Assembly (NCBI GenBank): GCA_963820185.1
Contig: CAWFYV010000004.1
Location: forward strand, 1 to 64,000
From: Aquilonibacter sp963820185
Lineage (GTDB): Bacteria; Vulcanimicrobiota; Vulcanimicrobiia; Vulcanimicrobiales; Vulcanimicrobiaceae
Direction of reading: 5' to 3'
DNA length: 64,000 nt
Below the pieces are notes generated by a model. It ran no database searches and was not told where the DNA came from. It worked only from the letters and a program-made list of their open reading frames with translations. Of the stretch, positions 49,399 to 58,028 are shown piece by piece (position 1 is the stretch's first letter; every line of letters begins with the position of its first letter). Made by a program: the position numbers and the translations under genes.

Positions 49399-49427
49399 AT
49401 AGTATCGAAGCGCGCGATGCGTGTCAA
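49399..49427 (-). promoter_or_regulatory. rrn operon promoter
   Basis: TTGACA (49422-49427) and TACTAT (49399-49404) are separated by exactly 17 bp on the minus strand, a near-consensus housekeeping sigma promoter, about 295 bp upstream of 16S. Confidence 0.85.
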
Positions 49428-49535
49428 GCGCGATTTCGTACTTTTTCTCCAGCGCCACGACATACATCGCAGGCCGCTGGACCTGGACTATCAGGGTACC
49501 ATAAAGCCCATCGAGGCGCCAGAAGGACTCTGCCC

Positions 49536-50102
49536 TTACGAGGGGCTGCTCCCTCGCTCGCGGGCGCGCCGGCGCTGCGCCTTGACGCGATTACCGCATG
49601 TGTCCATACTGCACCAGGCGCCCGAACCGTTCTTGGTCCGATCGTAAAACGCGTAGAGGCAGCTGTGCTTCCGGCAGGCCTTGAGCCGAGACCACGTTCC
49701 GTCGGCGATCGCGTCGTAGACCGCCGCTGCGAGTGCCCCGCGCAGGCCCGCAGCCCCGGCCCGTTGCGCAGGTTCAAGCTCCGCTTCACCCGCGACCGCG
49801 CCGAAGCGCACCTCAAGTCGAACCGTGCTGAACCGGGCGACCAACTGCTCCCAGGTTGCCTGCACATCACCCTCGCCGTTGTGAGCGAGGAGCGTATTTC
49901 GGAGGATTTCGCGCAGTTCGCGCAAGGCGGGCAGTCCATCCGCCTCGAGCCCGTCAGGCTCAAATCCGGCGTCGGCGAGCCAGAGTCGCGCGGTGCCAAC
50001 GTCCGCCAGCGCATCCAGCGTCTCGGGGCGCTCGAGGTCGATCGAGTTGACGAAGCTGCGAACGAGCTCCAGGGCTCCGGGCGCGGAGGCATCTTTGGTC
50101 AC
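49536..50102 (-). CDS. CGNR zinc-finger protein
   Basis: 188 residues. The C-terminal 45 residues hold the treble-clef CGNR zinc finger: LKACRKHSCLYAFYDRTKNG..WCSMDTCGNRVKAQRRRAR, with four Cys and the CGNR signature. The N-terminal half matches the stress-associated ABATE-type domain usual in the family (LVRSFVNSIDLE, WLADAGF, LRELREILRNTLLAH). Proteins of this type are presumed transcriptional regulators. It is divergent from the promoter at 50131. Confidence 0.85.
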   Translation of the reverse strand: MTKDASAPGALELVRSFVNSIDLERPETLDALADVGTARLWLADAGFEPDGLEADGLPALRELREILRNTLLAHNGEGDVQATWEQLVARFSTVRLEVRFGAVAGEAELEPAQRAGAAGLRGALAAAVYDAIADGTWSRLKACRKHSCLYAFYDRTKNGSGAWCSMDTCGNRVKAQRRRARERGSSPS

Positions 50103-50130
50103 GGGCCAAGTATAACACCAGCTAAAGATG

Positions 50131-50159
50131 TTGACAAGTTACCGTATCCGGCGTACGAT
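50131..50159 (+). promoter_or_regulatory. Consensus promoter ahead of a small ORF
   Basis: TTGACA (50131-50136), 17-bp spacer, TACGAT (50154-50159). Transcription would begin near 50166, less than 30 nt before the 43-codon frame. It is one of the best promoter matches in the window. Confidence 0.6.
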
Positions 50160-50193
50160 CTTAGATAGTTACTCCGAAAGGTATGGAAACCCA

Positions 50194-50325
50194 ATGCTCG
50201 TTCCCTCGAACCGCCGCCCCCTCGTTCGCACCACGATCGACCTCCAGCTCGAACGCCCGGATCGCCGCAGCAACGGCATCTTCCACGGCTGGGGCATCTC
50301 GCTTACGACCAACTTGCCGCTCTAG
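50194..50325 (+). CDS. Small protein of unknown function, 43 residues
   Basis: The frame MLVPSNRRPLVRTTIDLQLE..NGIFHGWGISLTTNLPL has strongly GC-biased third positions, unlike the overlapping frame from 50183, which looks non-coding. A consensus promoter lies directly upstream and GAAAGG is about 12 bases before the ATG. No family is recognised. It could be a leader or a genuine microprotein. Confidence 0.4.
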   Translation: MLVPSNRRPLVRTTIDLQLERPDRRSNGIFHGWGISLTTNLPL

Positions 50326-50398
50326 GCTGCGCTATACACAGAGCAGACGTTCGGTCTGCCTTGCACCCTCAACCCGGGCGCCCTATGATACAACCACC

Positions 50399-51457
50399 AT
50401 GCGGCGCCCGGTCGAGACCTCGCTTACGCGAACCCTCCCGTTTAGCACCGACGCCGGCCTGCGCCGGGGTTTCCAGCTGACGGACGAACCGCTGCGGGCG
50501 AACTTCCGCTTCGGCTTGCTACTCGAAGTCCTCGACAAGATCGCCGAAGAGACGGCGCTCGCGTTTGTCAACGACGCCCTTCCGCGGGCGCGCTTCGTCA
50601 CCGCCGCGATCGACAGCATCCGCATTCGGAGTGCGCCCGATATCACGCGCGACATGCACTTGCGCGCGCGGGTGAACTATGTCGGGCGCACGTCGCTTGA
50701 AGTCGGCGTCCGCGTCGAACAGCCCGGCGAGCAGCTCCATCACGTCGCCTCATGCTATTTCACGATGGTGGCACGCAACGGAACCGGCGACGACGCGGAG
50801 AGCGTCGAGCTGCCGCAGCTGCGCTACGAAGACGACTATGAACTGCGGCGCGAGCGGCGCGCCATCGCGCGGCGCGCACAGTACCGCCATGCGCAGAACG
50901 ATCCGATCGAGCCGCCCTCGCGCGAAGAGTACACCTTGCTTGCGGGCCTCCACGGCGCTCAGGACAGTGCCGGCTTTAACGGCGCGCTGGTACGCGACCT
51001 CATGACAAGTGGCTACGATCTCACCTATCCCGAACACGAGAACGTGCCCAAAAAAATCTTCGGCGGCTACGTCATTCACCGCGCCTTCATGTACTCGTCG
51101 ATTTGCGCGGAACTGATCGCGCCCGATCGGCCAACCGTCGTCGCCGTGAACCGGATCAACTTCCATCATCCGGTGCGCATCGCCGACAAGCTGCACTTTC
51201 AAAGCCGCGTGACGTACACCGGCGAATCCTCGATCTGCGTCGAGACCGATATCGTGCGCATCAGCCGCGATCGCACCAGCACCTCGCTGTGCAACACCTG
51301 CGTCTTCACTTTTGCAAACGTCGACGCCGACTTGCGCCGGCGTCCCATTCCGCCCGTATATCCGACGACGTATGCCGAAGATGCGCGCTACCTCGCGGCC
51401 TATCGCCGGCACCTCGCGCACAAAGCGATCGTCAGCGAACTTCGTACGAGCGCGTAA
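50399..51457 (+). CDS. Double-hotdog acyl-CoA thioesterase (ACOT9/BFIT-like)
   Basis: 352 residues from ATG 50399; the frame is open upstream but non-coding in character. Two hotdog domains are visible: residues about 45-140 (FGLLLEVLDKIAEETAL, DSIRIRSAPDITRDMHLRARVNYVGRTSLEVGVRVEQ) and about 220-330 (KKIFGGYVIHRAFMYSSICAEL, VVAVNRINFHHPVRIADKLHFQSRVTYTGESSICVETD). This two-domain order is that of ACOT9-type thioesterases, which release fatty acids from CoA. The physiological substrate is unknown. Confidence 0.75.
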   Translation: MRRPVETSLTRTLPFSTDAGLRRGFQLTDEPLRANFRFGLLLEVLDKIAEETALAFVNDALPRARFVTAAIDSIRIRSAPDITRDMHLRARVNYVGRTSLEVGVRVEQPGEQLHHVASCYFTMVARNGTGDDAESVELPQLRYEDDYELRRERRAIARRAQYRHAQNDPIEPPSREEYTLLAGLHGAQDSAGFNGALVRDLMTSGYDLTYPEHENVPKKIFGGYVIHRAFMYSSICAELIAPDRPTVVAVNRINFHHPVRIADKLHFQSRVTYTGESSICVETDIVRISRDRTSTSLCNTCVFTFANVDADLRRRPIPPVYPTTYAEDARYLAAYRRHLAHKAIVSELRTSA

Positions 51458-51458
51458 A

Positions 51459-51821
51459 CTAGGTCTGGGTCGTGAGCGGTGACGGATGGTGCGGTTCGTA
51501 CAAACCGATCATTTCGCCGCCCGGTAGCGTGATCGATGTGACCAAACCCCAACCGCGGTCGGCGACAGGCGACGTTTTGATGCCGCGCGATTGCAGCTTC
51601 GCGGCCATCGCGTTGATGTCGTCACACATCAGGTAAAGTTCGTGGTTCGGTTCGTCGTCGGTCGGATGTACCGCGACCTCAGTCGGCGGTGCGGCGAAGA
51701 TCGGCCACGGTTCTTCTTCGCCACCGGCATCGACCGAGCGCCACTGCAACACCTCGCGGAGAAAGCTTTGCACTTCCTCCGCGTGTTTGCTGAAAATCAG
51801 CGCATGGATGCCGGTGATCAT
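51459..51821 (-). CDS. VOC/glyoxalase-family protein
   Basis: 120 residues, single VOC unit: ITGIHALIFSKHAEEVQSFLREVLQW, EVAVHPTDDEPNHELYLMCDDINAM and the closing TLPGGEMIGLYEP. Putative metal ligands are H6, the HELYL region and E in MIGLYE. It sits one base after the stop of the dehydrogenase gene on the same strand and probably shares its transcript. Confidence 0.75.
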   Translation of the reverse strand: MITGIHALIFSKHAEEVQSFLREVLQWRSVDAGGEEEPWPIFAAPPTEVAVHPTDDEPNHELYLMCDDINAMAAKLQSRGIKTSPVADRGWGLVTSITLPGGEMIGLYEPHHPSPLTTQT

Positions 51822-51822
51822 C

Positions 51823-53391
51823 CTAGGCTTTGCGTGACATCGTCTTTGCCTGCATGAAGAGCAGCAAGTAGTCGCGGCCGCCGGCTTTACTGTCGGTGCC
51901 CGACATATTGAAGCCGCCGAACGGATGCACGCCGACGTACGCGCCGGTGCTCTTGCGGTTGAAGTACAGATTGCCGACGAAGAAGTCGTCGCGCGCTCGC
52001 GCGATCTTCGCTTCGTCGCTCGTATAGAGCGAGCCGGTCAAGCCGAACTCCGTGTTGTTTGCAATCTGCATCGCATCGTCGAAGTCTTTGGCCTTGATCA
52101 CGGCCAGTACGGGACCGAAGATCTCTTCTTGCGCGATCCGTGCCTTGGGATCGACATCAGCGATGACCGTCGGTTCCAAGAAGAACCCCTCGCTGCCCAC
52201 GCGGTTGCCACCGGAAATCAGCCGGCCTTCTTTCTTGCCGACCTCGATATATTCCGAGATCGACTTGAGCGCGCTCTCGTTGACGACCGGCCCCATATAG
52301 GTCGACTGCTCTGCGGGATCTCCAACGCTCATCTTCGCGACGCGATCTTTGAGCTTCCCAACGAATTCGTCGTAGATACCGGCATCGACGATAGCGCGCG
52401 AGCACGCCGAGCACTTCTGGCCTTGGAAGCCAAATGCGGAGACCGCGACGCCTTCGACAGCCGCATCGATGTTCGCGTCGGCGGCCACGATGATCGAGTC
52501 CTTGCCGCCCATTTCCGCGACTACGCGCTTGATCCACTTTTGTCCAGGTTGCGGTTTGGCCGCGAGCTCGTTGATATGCAAGCCGACCTCTTTGGAACCC
52601 GTGAACGAGATAAAGCGGATCTGCGGATGGCCCACGATCAGATCGCCGATCTCGCTGCCCGAGCCCGGGATGAAGTTCACGACGCCCTTCGGTAAACCGA
52701 TCTCGTGCAACAGGTCGACGAACCACGCGGCGATGATCGCCGAGTCGCTCGAGGGTTTGAGCACGACGGTGTTGCCCGCGACGATCGCCGCGGTGGTCAT
52801 GCCCATCATGATCGCGCCGGCGAAATTCCACGGCGGAATAACCGCCCCGACGCCGAGCGGAATGTAGACCATCTCGTTGCGCTCGCCTTCGATCGGTACG
52901 ACCGGCTGCGGTTCGGCATAACGCAGCGCCTCACGCGCATAAAACTCTAAGAAGTCGATCGCTTCGGCGATGTCGCCGTCGGCCTCGGGCCAGCTCTTGC
53001 CGACTTCGTACACGAGCAGCGCATCATACACGAAGCGGCGCTCGCGCAGGCGCGCGGCCGCTTCAAACACAAAGTTCGCGCGCTCTTGCGGGCTGCGGCG
53101 CTTCCACGACTCAAAGGCGCGCGCGGCAGCGGCGACGGCGGCGCTCGCTTGTTCCTTCGAGGCAGAACTCGTTACGCCGACGATCTCGCTCGGCTTGGAG
53201 GGATTGAGCGAACGGATTCTCTTCTCGGTCTCGACGCGTTCGCCATCGATCACCAGGGGATAGTGCTGACCGAAACGAGCTTTGACGGTCGCAAGTGCCG
53301 CGCGCATCTGCTCGGCGTCGCCGGCGTCGGCAAACGACTTCACGACTTCATTCTTAAAGGGCGGGATCGTGCGTGTAAGAGTGCTGGTCAT
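51823..53391 (-). CDS. 1-pyrroline-5-carboxylate dehydrogenase (RocA/PruA type)
   Basis: 522 residues, usual for the monofunctional enzyme that oxidises glutamate semialdehyde to glutamate with NAD. Features include IPPWNFAGAIMMGMTTAAIVAGN, KPSSDSA, FTGSKEVGLHINELAAK, the catalytic Glu in VAEMGGKDSIIV, the nucleophile Cys in GQKCSACSRAIV, and EEIFGPVLAVI. The terminal FNRKSTGAYVGVHPFGGFNMSGTDSKAGG is characteristic of the RocA group. No proline dehydrogenase gene is in the window. The next gene is a 2-hydroxyglutarate oxidase on the other strand, fitting glutamate breakdown. Confidence 0.92.
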   Translation of the reverse strand: MTSTLTRTIPPFKNEVVKSFADAGDAEQMRAALATVKARFGQHYPLVIDGERVETEKRIRSLNPSKPSEIVGVTSSASKEQASAAVAAAARAFESWKRRSPQERANFVFEAAARLRERRFVYDALLVYEVGKSWPEADGDIAEAIDFLEFYAREALRYAEPQPVVPIEGERNEMVYIPLGVGAVIPPWNFAGAIMMGMTTAAIVAGNTVVLKPSSDSAIIAAWFVDLLHEIGLPKGVVNFIPGSGSEIGDLIVGHPQIRFISFTGSKEVGLHINELAAKPQPGQKWIKRVVAEMGGKDSIIVAADANIDAAVEGVAVSAFGFQGQKCSACSRAIVDAGIYDEFVGKLKDRVAKMSVGDPAEQSTYMGPVVNESALKSISEYIEVGKKEGRLISGGNRVGSEGFFLEPTVIADVDPKARIAQEEIFGPVLAVIKAKDFDDAMQIANNTEFGLTGSLYTSDEAKIARARDDFFVGNLYFNRKSTGAYVGVHPFGGFNMSGTDSKAGGRDYLLLFMQAKTMSRKA

Positions 53392-53501
53392 GGTCGGGGT
53401 TTTCCGCGCCGCCCTCCGTAGCCGCCTTGGCTCGTGCAGGGCCGCCGGACGCGACTCTTGTGCTAGCGGGCAACCTCCACAGGTGCGAGAATTTCCACGA
53501 T

Positions 53502-54725
53502 ATGACGTACGACATCGCGATCGTCGGGGGCGGCATCGTCGGCCTCGCGACCGCGCGGGAGCTGCTCCTGCGCCATCCGCACCTCAAGCTTGTACTGCTC
53601 GAAAAAGAGGAGCTACTTGCCACCCATCAGACCGGGCACAACAGCGGTGTCATCCACTCTGGCATCTACTATAAGCCCGGCTCGCTCAAAGCGAAGCTCT
53701 GCGTCGAAGGGCGGCGCGCCCTCTGGAAATACTGCGAGAGCAAGGGCATCGAGTACCGCAACGTCGGCAAGCTGATCGTCGCGACCGAAGAGCGCGAGCT
53801 CCCGCTGCTCGAGGACTTGTACAAGCGCGGCATCGCTAACGGTATCGAGAGCCTCGAGATCGTCGACGCCGACGGCATTCGCGAACGGGAACCGCACTGC
53901 CGCGGCATCAAGGCGATTTTTCTTCCGGTCACCGGTATCGTCGACTACGGCGTGGTCGCGCGTGCGTACGGCGACGACGTCAAGACGATGGGCGGCGAGA
54001 TCTTCACCGGGCGGGAAGTGCGCGGCATCGAGCGGCGCGGCAGCACAACGCTGCTGCACACATCACAGGGGGATTACGAAGCCCGCTACGTGATCTCGTG
54101 CGGCGGCTTGCAATCCGATCGGCTCGCGAAGATGACCGGCGGTCAGAGCGATCCAAAGATCGTGCCCTTCCGCGGTGACTATTTGATCCTCAAACCCGAG
54201 AAACGCTATCTCGTCAAAGGCAACATCTATCCCGTCCCCGATCCGAGCTTCCCGTTCCTCGGCGTACACTTCACGCCACGCATGAACGGCGACATTTGGC
54301 TTGGCCCTAACGCCGTGCTTGCATTCGCGCGCGAAGGCTACTCGTTCACCACGATCAATCCGGGCGATCTGCTCGAAACGCTCACCTATCCGGGCTTCAT
54401 CAAGCTTGCGAGCAAGTATTTCTCGACCGGCATGGGCGAGATGTATCGCGACGTGCTGCGCAGCGCGTATGTCAAGGCGCTGCAACGCTACATTCCTGAA
54501 TTGCGCGTTGAAGACACGCTCCCGGGTCCCTCGGGCGTGCGCGCGCAGGCGATGATGGCTGACGGCACGCAGGTCGATGACTTCGTCTTCGAAGGCGACG
54601 CCGCCACGATGCACGTACGCAATGCTCCGTCGCCCGCGGCGACGTCGTCACTTGCGATCGGCACGTTCATCACCGACGATGCCGACAAGCGCTTTAGCCT
54701 GGGCAGCACGGCGGCCGCCGTCTGA
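53502..54725 (+). CDS. lhgO: L-2-hydroxyglutarate oxidase-like FAD enzyme
   Basis: 407 residues from ATG 53502; upstream codons lack similarity. Dinucleotide-binding GGGIVGLATARELL at residues 9-22, then LLEKE, THQTGHNSGVIHSGIYYKPGSLKAKLCVEG, which is diagnostic for LhgO/YgaF, and FRGDYLILKP, FPFLGVHFTPRMNGDIWLGPNAVLA and the late GPSGVRAQ. The enzyme oxidises L-2-hydroxyglutarate to 2-oxoglutarate. The substrate is from family knowledge. Confidence 0.88.
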   Translation: MTYDIAIVGGGIVGLATARELLLRHPHLKLVLLEKEELLATHQTGHNSGVIHSGIYYKPGSLKAKLCVEGRRALWKYCESKGIEYRNVGKLIVATEERELPLLEDLYKRGIANGIESLEIVDADGIREREPHCRGIKAIFLPVTGIVDYGVVARAYGDDVKTMGGEIFTGREVRGIERRGSTTLLHTSQGDYEARYVISCGGLQSDRLAKMTGGQSDPKIVPFRGDYLILKPEKRYLVKGNIYPVPDPSFPFLGVHFTPRMNGDIWLGPNAVLAFAREGYSFTTINPGDLLETLTYPGFIKLASKYFSTGMGEMYRDVLRSAYVKALQRYIPELRVEDTLPGPSGVRAQAMMADGTQVDDFVFEGDAATMHVRNAPSPAATSSLAIGTFITDDADKRFSLGSTAAAV

Positions 54726-54729
54726 TCGC

Positions 54730-55218
54730 GTGAGCGCGTTCGGGATACGTCCAATGGAGCACGGCGACGTTGACGCTGTGCTCCTACTTTTCGACCAGGT
54801 AGCGGCCGAGCGGATGTGGATCGGTACCGAGCCCGGCTACGATCGCGTGAAGTACCGCGATATGTTCGGATTCTCGCTGAGCAACGGTAACGGGATGTTC
54901 GTTGCGTTGCGCCAGGGTAGCGTTGTTGGCGTAATCACCGAGTACCAGCACGATCCTTATGGACACACGATCGGCATGCTGGTCGATGAAGCGCATCGCG
55001 GCTGCGGGATCGGCACCGCGCTGCTCGGCCGGCTCATCGATTGGGCGCGCGAACGCTACGTTGCGCACCTCTCCCTGTTGGTGTTCCCGCACAACGAGCG
55101 GGCGCTCGCGCTCTATCGCAAGTTCGATTTCATCGAAGTCGATGCGCAGGCCATACAGATCCAGCGTAAAAACGGCGAAGCCTGGGACGCAATACTCATG
55201 CGCAAAGACCTACGTTGA
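54730..55218 (+). CDS. GNAT acetyltransferase
   Basis: 162 residues from GTG 54730, four bases after the oxidase stop. Typical GNAT pattern: FGIRPMEHGDVDAVLLLFDQV, GMLVDEAHRGCGIGTALLGRLIDWAR with the acetyl-CoA motif RGCGIG, and LLVFPHNERALALYRKFDFIE. Acceptor unknown. It converges on the TlpA-like gene with a nine-base overlap. Confidence 0.82.
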   Translation: MSAFGIRPMEHGDVDAVLLLFDQVAAERMWIGTEPGYDRVKYRDMFGFSLSNGNGMFVALRQGSVVGVITEYQHDPYGHTIGMLVDEAHRGCGIGTALLGRLIDWARERYVAHLSLLVFPHNERALALYRKFDFIEVDAQAIQIQRKNGEAWDAILMRKDLR

Positions 55219-55782
55219 CGGCGTCGGCGTCACGGTTGGCGGAATCTGCGCGAGCAACTTAGGGAGAAGATACTCAAGCCCTCGGTGTCCGAACTCGCCA
55301 TTTCGGTAGCAGTACAGGTCGCCGCGCGGCGTAATCAGCAGCGATGTCGGAAGCACCGACGGAAATTCTCCGCCCGCCTTGAGCCCTTGTGTGAACGCGC
55401 CGCTGCGATCCATTGCGATTGGATACGTGATGCCGAATTTCTGGCGGTAGGCGCGCACCGTGTTATCCGGCTCCTTATCGTTGATCCCAATTGTTGCAAG
55501 ACCGCGCGACTTGTAACGCGTCGCAAAATCGACGATCAACGGCTGCTCTTCGTTGCACGGTTCGCACCAGGTCGCAAAGACGTTTAGGAGCACCGCTTGC
55601 CCGCGATAGGCAAGAAGATCGAAGTCGGGTCCATCCAGCGTTGGCATGGTGAGATCGAGCGGCTGACCGTAGGGCAGAGCTGGATTCGTCACGCAGCGGG
55701 GCCATCCTGAAGGCGACGTCCCCGGACTTGGCGATACGGCGAGTGCAGCGAGCATCGTTTGGACGAAGAATGCGCGGTCCAT
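55210..55782 (-). CDS. TlpA/ResA-like thiol-disulfide oxidoreductase
   Basis: 190 residues with a short hydrophobic N-terminus (FFVQTMLAALAVSPSP) suggesting export. The thioredoxin fold includes AVLLNVFATWCEPCNEEQPLI, with redox pair Cys-Glu-Pro-Cys, then IGINDKEPDNTVRAYRQKF and the cis-Pro region LPTSLLITPRGDLYC. It has an additional Cys pair (RCV, LYC). ATG 55782 overlaps the trpA stop by one base, so it is co-transcribed with trp genes, though no functional link is known. Confidence 0.82.
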   Translation of the reverse strand: MDRAFFVQTMLAALAVSPSPGTSPSGWPRCVTNPALPYGQPLDLTMPTLDGPDFDLLAYRGQAVLLNVFATWCEPCNEEQPLIVDFATRYKSRGLATIGINDKEPDNTVRAYRQKFGITYPIAMDRSGAFTQGLKAGGEFPSVLPTSLLITPRGDLYCYRNGEFGHRGLEYLLPKLLAQIPPTVTPTPST

Positions 55783-56582
55783 TAGACCCGTTCGTAGGCG
55801 GTAGCGGCGATCAGCGGCTCGATAAACGCGCGCACGCGTCGCACCGCTTCTTCTCCGTTCGTGCCCGCGTAAGCGTCGATCAGGGCGCTCCCGACGATGA
55901 TCCCGTCCGCGAGCGTTGCGACCTCGCGCACGTGCTCGGGCTTGCTCACGCCAAACCCGACGGCGAGCGGCTCGTCGGTGAGGTTGCGCAACATCGCGAT
56001 CTGCGCGCGTACCGCGTCGGTCGATGGACGCGTTCCGGTCCCGGTCACGCCCAGACGCGAGACGACATAGATAAAACCGGTGCTCTGCGCGGCGATGCGT
56101 TTCGCGCGTTCGGGTTTCGTCGACGGGGCGACGAGCAACGGCATATCCAATCCATTCTCGGCGAGCGTCGCGCCAAGTGCCGCGCCTTCTTCGAGCGCGA
56201 TATCGGGCACGATCACCGCGCTTGCGCCGGAATCGGCCGCCGCACGAGCAAAACGCTCGATCCCGTACTGATAGACCGGATTGAAGTACGTGAAGAGCAC
56301 GATCGGTGCTCCACCGCGATCGTGGTGTTGGTGCACGAGGTCCAACACCGACGCAATCGTCGTTCCTGTGGCCAGCGCGCGCTGTCCGGCGGCAGCGATC
56401 GTCGGCCCATCGGCGAGCGGATCGCTATACGGAATACCCAGCTCGATTGCATCAACACCCGCATGGGTGAGCGCATCAAGCACGGCAAGCGTGGTCGAGG
56501 GATCTGGGTCCCCTGCCATGACGTACGGAATGAACGCGGCACGCTGTGCATTGCGCGCGCGGTCGAACACCGCTTCAAGCAC
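55782..56582 (-). CDS. trpA: Tryptophan synthase alpha subunit
   Basis: 266 residues from GTG 56582; the frame is open further upstream to 56711 but that sequence is part of a palindromic element. Core features: FIPYVMAGDPDPSTTLAVLDAL, catalytic Glu in DAIELGIPYSDPLADGPTI and Asp60-type residue in the same stretch, GVTGTG, GFGVSKPEHVREVA and DGIIVGSAL. It converts indole-glycerol phosphate to indole and glyceraldehyde 3-phosphate and works as an alpha2beta2 complex with TrpB. Confidence 0.92.
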   Translation of the reverse strand: MLEAVFDRARNAQRAAFIPYVMAGDPDPSTTLAVLDALTHAGVDAIELGIPYSDPLADGPTIAAAGQRALATGTTIASVLDLVHQHHDRGGAPIVLFTYFNPVYQYGIERFARAAADSGASAVIVPDIALEEGAALGATLAENGLDMPLLVAPSTKPERAKRIAAQSTGFIYVVSRLGVTGTGTRPSTDAVRAQIAMLRNLTDEPLAVGFGVSKPEHVREVATLADGIIVGSALIDAYAGTNGEEAVRRVRAFIEPLIAATAYERV

Positions 56583-56584
56583 GG

Positions 56585-56861
56585 GGGGAACCTGTGGGGG
56601 AGTCGCTGCACCGAGCGCAAGAAGCATTGTCGGTGCAGTGTCGAGGCGCAACCGACAGAGCATAGTAGACTTCTCTGTGACGGAGGTTGCAACGAAGAGA
56701 TGCACCGACAATGCTCTTGCCCGTTGGGTTTGACCGCAAAGATGGCATCTCCATCGTCATCTGCTCGGTCACATACAATGAGTATTCTCCCTCGCAGCTT
56801 CCTCGGATCTGCGATCTTTGCGGCTCAAACGCTCGGTGCATGGACTCCCTCACAGGTTCCC
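56585..56861. repeat. Palindromic element between trpB and trpA
   Basis: The outer arms GGGAACCTGTGgGGGAGTC..TGCACCGAGCG (56585-56617) and its inverse (56829-56861) match over about 33 bp with three mismatches. Nested inside are two further stem-loops: AGCATTGTCGGTGCA inverted at 56701-56716 with inner GCAACC and ACAGAG arms, and GTTTGA.CGCAAAGAT.GC (56727-56745) against GC.ATCTTTGCG..TCAAAC (56810-56830). The right arm overlaps the last codons of trpB. The whole could fold as a three-way structure. Confidence 0.65.
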
Positions 56862-58028
56862 TCTACCTTGCACCTGCGCGATGTCCTTATCACCTCGACC
56901 GGATAGGTTGACGAGAATCAGATCCTCGGGACCACGCTCGGCTGCGAGGTTGCGCGCAAACGCGATTGCGTGTGAACTCTCGAGTGCTGGAATGATCCCC
57001 TCCGCCCGCGAGAACGCCACAAACGCTTCGAGCGCTTCCGCGTCGGTGATTGGCACGTAGGTCGCGCGTCCGGTCTCCTTGAGATGCGCGTGCTCGGGAC
57101 CGACGCCGGGGTAGTCGAGTCCGGCGCTTATTGAATGCGTATCTTGCACTTGGCCGTGCTCGTTCTGCAAGAGATACGAGCGCGAGCCGTGCAGCACGCC
57201 GACGCTTCCCGCACCGAGTGCCGCCGCCGTCTTGCCGCTTGCGATCCCTTCGCCCGCGGCTTCGACACCCCACAAGCGCACCTTCGGATCGTCGAGAAAG
57301 CCGGCGAAGATGCCCATCGCGTTGCTGCCGCCGCCGACGCAGGCAACGACGTCGGTTGGCAGACGGCCAAAGTGCTCCAGACACTGGGCGCGCGCTTCAG
57401 TGCCGATTACTTTCTGAAACTCGCGTACCATGTATGGATACGGATGCGCTCCAACCACGCTGCCGATGACGTAAAACGTATCTTCTACTTGCGCCGCCCA
57501 CACGCGAAAGGCTTCGTTCGTCGCATCCTTGAGCGTTTGCGTGCCGCCGCTTACGGGATGCACGGTCGCGCCGAGCAATCGCATGATGAATACGTTGAGT
57601 GCTTGCCGCTCGACGTCGACCGCACCCATATAGACGTCGACCGGGAAACCAAATTTCGCACCGACGGTCGCGGTAGCGACACCATGCTGGCCCGCGCCCG
57701 TTTCCGCGATCAGCCGGCGCTTGCCCATGCGTCGCGCAAGCAGCGCTTGCCCGACGGTATTGTTGATCTTGTGCGCACCCGTGTGATTGACGTCTTCGCG
57801 TTTGAGCACGAAGGGCACGCCTGCGCGGGGAACGTACCGTTCAGCCCGATAGAGCGGCGAAGGCCGTCCAACGAAATCGCGCAGCACGTTTGCGTACTCA
57901 GCCCAAAACGACGGGTCGACAAACGCGGTGCTCACTTCGCGTTCGAGCGATTCGAGCGCATCGATGAGCACTTCGGGAACGAAACGTCCGCCGAATTCGC
58001 CGAAGTAGCCGCGCGCGTCAGGCATCAT
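56850..58028 (-). CDS. trpB: Tryptophan synthase beta subunit
   Basis: 392 residues. ATG 58028 (an ATG-ATG pair) overlaps trpF by 11 bases. The sequence is typical: GYFGEFGGRFVPEVL, the PLP Lys in REDVNHTGAHKINNTVGQALLA, AETGAGQHGVATAT, CVGGGSNAMGIF (phosphate site), GLDYPGVGPEHAHLK, and LSGRGDKD near the end. It condenses indole with serine. The last seven codons lie in the palindromic element. Confidence 0.95.
   Translation of the reverse strand: MMPDARGYFGEFGGRFVPEVLIDALESLEREVSTAFVDPSFWAEYANVLRDFVGRPSPLYRAERYVPRAGVPFVLKREDVNHTGAHKINNTVGQALLARRMGKRRLIAETGAGQHGVATATVGAKFGFPVDVYMGAVDVERQALNVFIMRLLGATVHPVSGGTQTLKDATNEAFRVWAAQVEDTFYVIGSVVGAHPYPYMVREFQKVIGTEARAQCLEHFGRLPTDVVACVGGGSNAMGIFAGFLDDPKVRLWGVEAAGEGIASGKTAAALGAGSVGVLHGSRSYLLQNEHGQVQDTHSISAGLDYPGVGPEHAHLKETGRATYVPITDAEALEAFVAFSRAEGIIPALESSHAIAFARNLAAERGPEDLILVNLSGRGDKDIAQVQGRGNL

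Noticed and set aside
56575..56853. 92-codon minus-strand frame between trpB and trpA
   Set aside because: Its sequence is a by-product of the nested inverted repeats; repeated CTDNA/CRS segments come from the arms and composition is non-coding.
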